From Entomomonas sp945283395 (GTDB lineage Bacteria > Pseudomonadota > Gammaproteobacteria > Pseudomonadales > Pseudomonadaceae), in assembly GCA_946480835.1 (NCBI GenBank), contig CAMLLC010000008.1:23125-87124 (forward strand): a stretch of 64,000 bases of DNA, written 5' to 3'. Both the position numbers and the translations under genes were made by a program. Below the pieces are notes generated by a model, which saw nothing but the letters and a program-made list of their open reading frames with translations, had not been told where the DNA came from and searched no databases. The number at the start of each line of letters is the position of its first letter. The first letter of the stretch is position 1. Shown here piece after piece: positions 37,506 through 45,055 of the stretch.

Positions 37506-37579
37506 ACAAGCCTAACTAAATAAAGCTGGAGATTCTATTAAAACTAGCCAGCTATTGAAAAACAAAAGAGGGTAATACC

Positions 37580-40177
37580 GTGCTTGAAGCTTATCGTAAA
37601 CAAGCAGCTGAACGTGCTGCAATGGGAATTGTTCCTCAACCTCTGACTGCAGAACAAACGTCTCAACTTATCGAACTATTAAAAAATCCTCCTAAAGGGG
37701 AAGAAAGTTTTCTTTTAGATCTAATCAGTAATAGAATTCCTCCTGGAGTTGATGAGGCGGCTTATGTCAAAGCTGGTTTTCTGGCCGCTATCATTAATGG
37801 TGAAGCTATCTCTCCTCTTATAGATAAGAAACTAGCGGTTAAATTATTAGGTACTATGCAAGGTGGTTATAATATTACTACTTTAGTAAACCTATTAGAT
37901 AATAAAGAATTAGCAAGTTTAGCTGCTGACCAATTAAAGCATACTTTATTGATGTTCGATGCCTTTCATGATGTAGCAGAGAAAGCTAAAGCGGGTGATG
38001 CTAACGCTAAAGCAGTTATGCAATCGTGGGCAAATGCTGAGTGGTTTACTGCGCGTAAAGCTTTGCCCGAAAAAGTAACCATTACTGTTTTCAAAGTACC
38101 AGGTGAAACTAATACCGATGATCTATCACCTGCCCCTGATGCTTGGTCACGCCCTGATATCCCATTACATGCCTTAGCTATGCTAAAAATGCCAAGGGAT
38201 GGGATTAAACCCGAAAAGTCTGGATCAGTTGGTCCTTTAAAACAAATTGCAGAAGTTAAAGCGAAAGGTTTTCCTGTAGCCTATGTAGGCGACGTAGTGG
38301 GCACTGGCTCTTCTCGCAAATCGGCCACTAACTCTGTACTTTGGTATTTTGGTGAAGATATCCCTTATGTGCCTAACAAACGTGAAGGTGGTTTCTGTTT
38401 TGGGACAAAAATAGCTCCTATTTTTTATAATACTATGGAAGACGCTGGCGCATTACCTATTGAGTTTGATGTATCTAAACTCAATATGGGCGATGTTATA
38501 GACGTTTACCCATATCAAGGTAAAGTTACTAAACATGGTAGTAATGAAGTGCTGGCCACGTTTGAACTAAAAACACCCGTTTTACTTGATGAAGTACGGG
38601 CTGGTGGTCGTATCCCATTAATTATAGGTCGCGGTTTAACTGAAAAAGCCCGCACAGAGTTAGGTTTACCTACCTCAGATGTTTTCAAAAAACCAGAGGT
38701 TCCTGCTGATACAGGCAAAGGCTTTACCCTAGCCCAAAAAATAGTAGGACGTGCCTGTGGTGTTAAAGGTATTCGCCCTGGCACTTACTGTGAACCCAAA
38801 ATGACTAGCGTAGGTTCTCAAGACACTACTGGGCCTATGACTCGCGACGAATTAAAAGACTTAGCTTGTTTAGGTTTCTCTGCTGACTTAGTCATGCAAT
38901 CCTTTTGCCATACTGCCGCCTATCCAAAACCTATAGATGTTAAAACACAGCATACTCTACCTGATTTTATTCGTAATAGAGGTGGTGTATCTCTACAACC
39001 GGGTGATGGAATTATACATAGTTGGTTAAACCGTATGGTATTACCTGACACAGTGGGCACTGGGGGAGACTCTCATACTCGTTTCCCTATGGGGATATCT
39101 TTCCCCGCTGGCTCTGGCCTAGTGGCTTTTGCTGCAGCTACTGGGGTTATGCCGTTAGATATGCCTGAATCTGTCTTAGTACGTTTTAAAGGTAGAATGA
39201 ACCCCGGCATCACTTTACGCGACTTAGTACATGCTATTCCTTACTATGCCATTCAACAAGGACTACTCACTGTTGAGAAAAAAGGTAAGAAAAATATTTT
39301 CTCTGGCCGTATCCTTGAAATTGAGGGATTAGATGACTTAACAGTAGAGCAAGCCTTTGAATTATCAGATGCTTCTGCAGAACGATCTGCTGCCGGCTGT
39401 ACCATTAAACTGCCTGAATCTGCTATAGCCCAGTATTTAAACTCTAATATTATCTTGTTACGTTGGATGATTAGCCAAGGCTATGGTGATGCACGTACTA
39501 TTGAACGGCGGGCCAAAAAAATGGAAGAATGGCTAGCAAAACCTGAACTATTATCCGCTGACAAAGATGCCGAATATGCAGCAATCATAGAAATTGATTT
39601 AGCTGATATTAAAGAACCTATTCTCTGCGCACCTAATGACCCAGATGATGCTAGGTTACTATCACAAGTGGCAGGTACGCCAATACAAGAAGTATTTATC
39701 GGGTCTTGTATGACTAATATAGGCCACTTTCGTGCGGCTGGTAAGCTCCTAAAAGGCATAAAAGAAATCCCTACCCGCCTCTGGTTAGCGCCTCCTACCA
39801 AAATGGATCAACATGAGTTAATTGAAGAAGGCTATTACAGTATTTTTGGTACAGCTGGAGCACGGATGGAAATTCCTGGTTGTTCACTTTGCATGGGTAA
39901 TCAAGCCCGTATTGAACCTAATAGTACAGCTGTCTCAACTTCCACTAGAAATTTCCCTAACAGATTAGGTGATGGAGCTAATGTATTCTTAGTTTCTGCA
40001 GAACTTGCAGCAGTTACAGCCATATTAGGCAAACTACCTACTCCAGCTGAATATATGGAGAAAGCTAAAGCGATTAATACCATGGCTCCTGAGATCTATA
40101 GATATCTAAATTTTGATCAAATAGATAGTTATGTAAAAGCAGCTAAAAATGCTAAAATAGCAGTAAAACAAGCTTAA
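37580..40177 (+). CDS. acnB: Aconitate hydratase B
   Basis: The main TCA-cycle aconitase, turning citrate to isocitrate with a [4Fe-4S] cluster. It starts at GTG 37580 with GAGGG upstream. The N-terminal HEAT-like domain (MLEAYRKQAAERAAMG) is AcnB-specific. The swivel domain contains VVGTGSSRKSATNSV. Cluster ligands are in FCHTAAYP, FIGSCMTNIGHFRAAG and GCSLCMGNQARI. It is 865 residues, full length. The hairpin in its leader may add post-transcriptional control. It ends in a stem-loop terminator. Confidence 0.98.
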   Translation: MLEAYRKQAAERAAMGIVPQPLTAEQTSQLIELLKNPPKGEESFLLDLISNRIPPGVDEAAYVKAGFLAAIINGEAISPLIDKKLAVKLLGTMQGGYNITTLVNLLDNKELASLAADQLKHTLLMFDAFHDVAEKAKAGDANAKAVMQSWANAEWFTARKALPEKVTITVFKVPGETNTDDLSPAPDAWSRPDIPLHALAMLKMPRDGIKPEKSGSVGPLKQIAEVKAKGFPVAYVGDVVGTGSSRKSATNSVLWYFGEDIPYVPNKREGGFCFGTKIAPIFYNTMEDAGALPIEFDVSKLNMGDVIDVYPYQGKVTKHGSNEVLATFELKTPVLLDEVRAGGRIPLIIGRGLTEKARTELGLPTSDVFKKPEVPADTGKGFTLAQKIVGRACGVKGIRPGTYCEPKMTSVGSQDTTGPMTRDELKDLACLGFSADLVMQSFCHTAAYPKPIDVKTQHTLPDFIRNRGGVSLQPGDGIIHSWLNRMVLPDTVGTGGDSHTRFPMGISFPAGSGLVAFAAATGVMPLDMPESVLVRFKGRMNPGITLRDLVHAIPYYAIQQGLLTVEKKGKKNIFSGRILEIEGLDDLTVEQAFELSDASAERSAAGCTIKLPESAIAQYLNSNIILLRWMISQGYGDARTIERRAKKMEEWLAKPELLSADKDAEYAAIIEIDLADIKEPILCAPNDPDDARLLSQVAGTPIQEVFIGSCMTNIGHFRAAGKLLKGIKEIPTRLWLAPPTKMDQHELIEEGYYSIFGTAGARMEIPGCSLCMGNQARIEPNSTAVSTSTRNFPNRLGDGANVFLVSAELAAVTAILGKLPTPAEYMEKAKAINTMAPEIYRYLNFDQIDSYVKAAKNAKIAVKQA

Positions 40178-40184
40178 TATTTGT

Positions 40185-40213
40185 AAGCGACTAATATATC
40201 TATTGGTCGCTTT
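40185..40213 (+). terminator. Terminator of acnB
   Basis: AAGCGAC (40185-40191) pairs with GTCGCTT (40206-40212). The stem extends inward by four more pairs including one T-G, followed by TTTAC. Confidence 0.7.
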
Positions 40214-40456
40214 ACATTAGTCTTAAATCTTTCACAGCTCGCTCTTAGAAATAATATTGATGACAGCTATATTTATTTTTTCAATACGATGATAAGATCT
40301 TTGCAGCCTAATTTACTATTCAACTATTATTATTCGATATATCTGTTATCTTTAGAATAGCACTTAATTAAATTATTTTTATTAAATATCCTGCCCCCTA
40401 TCCATTATTAGTTTAGCAATTAAACCAACAGTATTACTTAGCCAACAAAAATACTT
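40214..40456. other. Intergenic region after acnB
   Basis: About 240 AT-rich bases; with the doubtful frame next to it the gap is about 350. I see no gene or clear structure. Confidence 0.35.
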
Positions 40457-40561
40457 CTAATTACTACAGGTGATAGCAAACATACTAAGCGCTGTTTTTT
40501 TTAATTTCTGGTATTTACTGTAAGCTTTAGCTACATTAAGGCGGATTTGTTCTTTAGACAT
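40457..40561 (-). CDS. Possible 34-residue peptide downstream of the His/Cys protein
   Basis: An ATG four bases after the stop of the upstream gene opens a short Lys-rich frame (KEQIRLNVAKAYSKYQKLKK) ending in MFAITCSN. It could be an amphipathic helix encoded in the same operon, or the end of a decayed gene. No Shine-Dalgarno of its own is visible and no family is recognised. Confidence 0.25.
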   Translation of the reverse strand: MSKEQIRLNVAKAYSKYQKLKKTALSMFAITCSN

Positions 40562-40565
40562 ATTT

Positions 40566-41249
40566 TTATGTATAGCCATCTACTAAAGCATAAACTACAT
40601 AACCCTCAGGGGCCAAGTATTGGGTGGTTAATATAGCGGGTGAAATACCTGTTGTAGTTAATGGTTTAGAAAAATATTGTTGGCTTTTACAAGCAAACAC
40701 TGCTGCTTGTCTGTTAGCTTGTAGTGGCTGCTGTTCTGACAACTCTTTAGGAGGGGCAGTTCTACCAAACAAATTATCTAGAGACCAGTCCATTAAACCA
40801 TTGTGACCTACATAAACAACTAAATTAGCGGCCCCTCCCACTATTATTTGCTTATGATCCAATCGAATTACTTGTTTGCTTTGCCCTGCACTAAAATTAA
40901 AAAAATCTTCTAAGGTATTTTTTATATATTGCCCATTATAAGCATCTGCTACTATGTAAATATCCTTAGTTTTATGTTTATAGACAAGTCTCTCTAAAAT
41001 AATGGCCTGTTGATTTTTTTGCACCTTAATTAACTGCCAATCTTGTTGTTTATTTAGGTAAGTCTTTAAACCAAAACCAGCTCCCCGATAAAGATTATTA
41101 TTAGCATCCTGACCATTTCCTATAGCTTTAGGTACTGGAACTATGCCTTGATATTTATTATCACACAAAGCAACTAAAATATGGATGGTTGTTGGCTGAG
41201 CATAAATAGGTAAACTTAATAAACCCACTAATATTATTATCAATCTCAT
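40566..41249 (-). CDS. Secreted protein with possible caspase-like His/Cys pair
   Basis: Not assigned to a named family. It has a signal peptide (MRLIIILVGLLSLPIYAQP), so it acts in the periplasm or outside. The mature part reads like alternating strands and helices: IHILVALCDNKYQGI, a segment with GNGQDANNNLYRGAGFGLKT, DIYIVADAY, NLVVYVGHNG and QAAVFACKS. A hydrophobic strand ending in His149-Asn-Gly and another ending in Ala-Cys187 is the pattern of clan CD (caspase/gingipain) proteases, so a Cys-protease fold is possible. That is inference from two short motifs only. The gene stands alone except for a possible short peptide downstream. Confidence 0.65.
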   Translation of the reverse strand: MRLIIILVGLLSLPIYAQPTTIHILVALCDNKYQGIVPVPKAIGNGQDANNNLYRGAGFGLKTYLNKQQDWQLIKVQKNQQAIILERLVYKHKTKDIYIVADAYNGQYIKNTLEDFFNFSAGQSKQVIRLDHKQIIVGGAANLVVYVGHNGLMDWSLDNLFGRTAPPKELSEQQPLQANRQAAVFACKSQQYFSKPLTTTGISPAILTTQYLAPEGYVVYALVDGYT

Positions 41250-41438
41250 TAATACAGTAAAAACATCTTATTAGCTTTTAGTAGTGTTGACTATAAGCTA
41301 ACCTCAACTATCAGTCAATAAACTATTAAACCAGCCAAATCCATAATTCAATCAGTTACTCTAAATATAGCCTTAAACCAAATCCTGTTATTAAATCTTG
41401 CTCTGATACTTAGCAATAAACAGTTTATAAACTATTAA

Positions 41439-42233
41439 TTAATCCTTTGTTTCCAATATTAATTCAAAAATATCACATTGACTTGCTTTTGCCACTACCT
41501 CGTCATAACTCAGCAAATTTCTACCCCATGCATCGTAGATTTTATAGAGTAGTAAAGCCCCTTTCAAATCGGTTAATGCTTGCTCATTATTTTCCCAAAA
41601 ACATGGATGTAATGAAAATAATATATGTAATCCCTTTATTTTAGACAAATAAACCAAATCATCTGTTAAGTAAATTTCTGAACCCTCAATATCTATCTTT
41701 ACTATATTAAAATCATCAATATGATTTTCCTTTATTAAATCCACTAAGGTTTTAGTCAGAACCTTATAACCTTTATCTGCAGAAGTGAAAGATTTGGTAG
41801 AAGAATTATCGCTTGTCAGCGGTGTACCAAAATAAATAACTTGATCAGAAACTTTATACACACAATTATTTATCAAATGTACTTTATCTAATAACAGATT
41901 ATGATGACAATTTGCCTTTAACACTGAATAATTAATAGGATCTGCTTCGACAGCATATATTTTCTTAGCATTGTTAGCATAACCTAAAAAGACAGTTGGT
42001 CCTATCCAAGCACCTATATCAATAATTGCTTTATTGGGATGTGTATATTTTCTATAAAAAAACCTTGTAGCAGGCTCCCATCTATCACTACGATTAAAAT
42101 CGTACCAAAAAGAAAGCGAATTAACATCAAAACAAAATCCATTAATATAAGCTTTATCTCTACTTTTGAAGAATCTTTTGATACCTCTACAAAAATTGAA
42201 TAATCTAATTTTTTTCAATATAGCCTTAAACAT
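41439..42233 (-). CDS. FkbM-family methyltransferase
   Basis: A class I SAM-dependent methyltransferase of 264 residues. Motif I is IDIGAWIGPTVFLGYA, the acidic ribose-binding end is IYAVEADPINYSVLKANC, and the family's IVKIDIEGSEIYL follows. FkbM-type enzymes usually O-methylate sugars of glycans or natural products. It lies 38 bases downstream of the CdsA-like gene on the same strand, so it may act on the product of that cluster (inference). Confidence 0.85.
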   Translation of the reverse strand: MFKAILKKIRLFNFCRGIKRFFKSRDKAYINGFCFDVNSLSFWYDFNRSDRWEPATRFFYRKYTHPNKAIIDIGAWIGPTVFLGYANNAKKIYAVEADPINYSVLKANCHHNLLLDKVHLINNCVYKVSDQVIYFGTPLTSDNSSTKSFTSADKGYKVLTKTLVDLIKENHIDDFNIVKIDIEGSEIYLTDDLVYLSKIKGLHILFSLHPCFWENNEQALTDLKGALLLYKIYDAWGRNLLSYDEVVAKASQCDIFELILETKD

Positions 42234-42271
42234 ACAATTTCCTAGTCTACAATAACATAACTATATACTAC

Positions 42272-43210
42272 TTATCCCCACCAAAAGCGTACTACATGAA
42301 AAAAGATAGGTGCAGCAAAACAGACTGAATCTAAACGATCCAACATCCCTCCGTGACCTTCTATCATATGCCCCCAATCTTTAATACCTCTATCTCTTTT
42401 GATAGCTGACATAACTAAACCACCAAAGAAACCTAACAAAGTAATCATTAATGAAATAACAGCAGCCTGCCAAAAGGTAAAAGGAGTAATCCACCATAAG
42501 CAGGCACCTATTGATGAAGCAGCGGCTATACCGCCAACAAATCCTTCAATAGTTTTAGAAGGAGATACGGTGGGCGCGATCTTCCTTTTCCCAAATAATT
42601 TACCAACTATATATTGAAGAACATCCGATAGTTGCACCACTATCACAAGAAAAGCAATCAATAATAAATTACGGTGTTCATAACCTACAATATGCAACGT
42701 TAATAAGGCAGGAACACATGAAATACAATAAACAGTAATCATTAGTCCCCATTGTACTTTAGCTGTCCTTTCTAGAAAATTCTTAGTACTTCCTGTGACC
42801 GAGGCCAACACAGGTAACATTAAAAAAACATAAACAGGGATAAAAATACTGAATAAGCCATACCAAGCCATTGCTACTAAAAGATATTGCCCCGGCAGCA
42901 CAATATAAAAAGCAAACAGTAGCGCATAGTAATCATTTCTATTAGTAGGCGTAATGGTAATGAATTCTCTTAAAGCAAAACCTGACATTAAGAAAAATAA
43001 AATAACCACAGCTATATTACCCAAGGCAAAAGCTGTTCCTATTACCAATACCATTACCCACCATGCATTAATACGTGCATTGAGGTTAATAATAACACTA
43101 TTGGTTTCAGTATATTTTCTTTTTAGAATAAAACCTATTAATGAGGCAAGAATTAGTATACAACCTATACCACAAAATAATAGTAACGTATCTCTCTCAT
43201 AGCTAACCAT
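42272..43210 (-). CDS. CdsA-like phosphatidate cytidylyltransferase
   Basis: A membrane enzyme making CDP-diacylglycerol from phosphatidic acid and CTP. It has about eight membrane segments and the family signature near the C-terminus: VSPSKTIEGFVGGIAAASSIG, then VMSAIKRDRGIKDWG and GHGGMLDRLDS. At 312 residues, with genes for an acyltransferase and a CDP-alcohol transferase beside it, it looks like the accessory YnbB/PA2536 type rather than the housekeeping CdsA. It overlaps the acyltransferase gene by eight bases. Confidence 0.88.
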   Translation of the reverse strand: MVSYERDTLLLFCGIGCILILASLIGFILKRKYTETNSVIINLNARINAWWVMVLVIGTAFALGNIAVVILFFLMSGFALREFITITPTNRNDYYALLFAFYIVLPGQYLLVAMAWYGLFSIFIPVYVFLMLPVLASVTGSTKNFLERTAKVQWGLMITVYCISCVPALLTLHIVGYEHRNLLLIAFLVIVVQLSDVLQYIVGKLFGKRKIAPTVSPSKTIEGFVGGIAAASSIGACLWWITPFTFWQAAVISLMITLLGFFGGLVMSAIKRDRGIKDWGHMIEGHGGMLDRLDSVCFAAPIFFHVVRFWWG

Positions 43211-43829
43211 TATTTTGCTCCTCTGCCCCTAAGGCTATTAAAGTTTCTCTGGCTCTTGTCAAAAAAGCTAACCTATCTTCATTAGCAGCTACTTGAATAG
43301 GTTCACCTACCGTTAAAGTACAAAGTAACGGTAAAGGCATTATATGCCCTTTAGGCATTACTCTTTTGAGGTTATCCAACCAGACAGGAATAATTTCCAC
43401 TTGCGGAAAAGCCATAGCTAAATTATAAAGACCACTTTTAAAAGGAAGTAATGTATCTTCTTTATTACGCGTACCTTCAGGAAAGATAATAAGTGAGTTC
43501 CCATCTGCTAAAGCTTTTAACATAGGTTCTAGCGGATTAGTATCGTCTTTTCTTACCCTATCAACTAATACCCCTCTAAACATTTTATGAATCATAAATC
43601 TATGCAGCTTACTTTTTGACCAATAATCTGCAGCGGCAACTGGTCTAGTTTTATATCTAATGTTTGCAGGCAAGGCGGCCCAAATAAGTACAAAATCAAT
43701 ATGGCTAGTATGATTTGCATAATAAATACGTTGTTTTTCCTCAGGATTAGCACCTTTCCAAATACAACGTGCTCCAGTTAACAACTTGGCAAAGCCTATT
43801 AATAATATAGAACAGATCCTTTCTACCAT
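43203..43829 (-). CDS. PlsC-like lysophospholipid acyltransferase
   Basis: An acyltransferase of the 1-acylglycerol-3-phosphate family. Catalytic HxxxxD is NHTSHIDFVLIW near residue 40, and the substrate motif is IIFPEGTRNKED. It has 208 residues and one hydrophobic segment at the N-terminus. It would supply phosphatidic acid to the CdsA-like enzyme whose gene overlaps its end. Confidence 0.88.
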   Translation of the reverse strand: MVERICSILLIGFAKLLTGARCIWKGANPEEKQRIYYANHTSHIDFVLIWAALPANIRYKTRPVAAADYWSKSKLHRFMIHKMFRGVLVDRVRKDDTNPLEPMLKALADGNSLIIFPEGTRNKEDTLLPFKSGLYNLAMAFPQVEIIPVWLDNLKRVMPKGHIMPLPLLCTLTVGEPIQVAANEDRLAFLTRARETLIALGAEEQNNG

Positions 43830-43924
43830 GGCCTATATTTCCCCTACCTTAGTTTGACTACTTAATTTAGTTAGACCCATCAATTGATAAGTATGATTAT
43901 ATGCTTATTCTGCCTACTACATTG

Positions 43925-44584
43925 TTATAAATGCCCCTTTTGAGTTAATTCTTTTGCAATAACTGTAGTTCTATTTACTATCGTAAGAAATGATCCTACA
44001 ACCACTATCCATAAGCCTATATAAAGAATCAATTGACTATGTGCAGGTACCAAAATAGCTATAACACTACCGATAGTTAAAACAGCCATCCGCTGTTGTT
44101 TTGCCATAGGGCCAAGAAATTTTTGCTCTAAACCACAAGTTCCACCTAATAATCTAATGTAGGCCGTCATCACTGACAAAAGACCAGCTATCCAACCTAA
44201 ATAGCTAGCAGAGGCAAAACTAATTAAACCATAACCTATCCCTATGAAAATCACCACATCAGATATTCTATCAGGGAGTTCATTATAAATAGCTCCGACG
44301 GAGCTACGTAATCCGCCTTCAACTGCCACCATACCATCTAAAAGATTACAAATAAGCCTTGCTTGCATACCTACTATAGCAAACAATAAGGCAAGCACCG
44401 TAATACTATGATAACTTGTCCTAAAAGCTAGCCCAAAAGCTACCATAGCCATTAAGGCACATACTATGCTAAATAATGAGATACCATTTGGCGTGGCTCC
44501 CTGCATTTGCAGTTTTTTTGCGGCCCAATTAGCCCAGCGTGTATTCCTGGAGCGAATAGGGCGGCGATTTTTTATTTCTGACAT
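43925..44584 (-). CDS. CDP-alcohol phosphatidyltransferase family protein
   Basis: A membrane enzyme that joins a head-group alcohol to CDP-diacylglycerol. The signature is a variant: LLDGMVAVEGGLRSSVGAIYNELPDRISD keeps the Asp-Gly and the last two Asp but has Val where most members have Arg. The YnbA/PA2541-type group shows the same (memory). It has six membrane segments and 219 residues. The ATG at 44584 follows AAGGA; a start 17 codons upstream has no better support. The head group is unknown. Confidence 0.82.
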   Translation of the reverse strand: MSEIKNRRPIRSRNTRWANWAAKKLQMQGATPNGISLFSIVCALMAMVAFGLAFRTSYHSITVLALLFAIVGMQARLICNLLDGMVAVEGGLRSSVGAIYNELPDRISDVVIFIGIGYGLISFASASYLGWIAGLLSVMTAYIRLLGGTCGLEQKFLGPMAKQQRMAVLTIGSVIAILVPAHSQLILYIGLWIVVVGSFLTIVNRTTVIAKELTQKGHL

Positions 44585-45055
44585 GTTTGAAATTCCTTGC
44601 CTAAATCTAGATAAATTATCACTACTAAAAGACAATGATCAGTATAATGAAAACTCTAAGCAAATAACTAGATATTATTTTGTTATTTACTTTACTAAAG
44701 GCAATTCACTATTCAATGAGTATCTTTTTATTTGTTATTAGCTTAAAAAAACCTGAACTATTTCTATGATTAATATTACTCTTAATAATCAATATTAAAT
44801 TAGTTAATAACATAGCATGTTAAGTTTTTATTAGTCGGCTAATTAAAGAAAAATTTGAATTAATAAGATTATATCTAACAGCCTTTTTTCTGTCATACAT
44901 ATAGCCTAGTAAATTAGCCACTAATTGCATATAACTCATTATACTAGGATCACAACATAACAAATAAATAGCAGGCCATGTACCACTTTATTATTATTTT
45001 AATACTGTGGCTGCTATATTAATTTATTAACCATCCTTTATTATTTACTTCTTTT
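44585..45055. other. Intergenic region between lipid cluster and autotransporter
   Basis: About 470 very AT-rich bases. It should carry the promoter of the lipid cluster (minus strand) and the autotransporter 3' end. I see only a weak small hairpin near 44811-44830 and no convincing gene. Confidence 0.4.

Noticed and set aside
38515..38784. Antisense frames inside acnB (also near 39481-39801 and 39901-40083)
   Set aside because: They mirror codons of a conserved enzyme and show no independent signals.
44466..44741. Plus-strand frame of 91 codons over the CDP-alcohol transferase start
   Set aside because: It is mostly antisense to a conserved gene, with no ribosome site.
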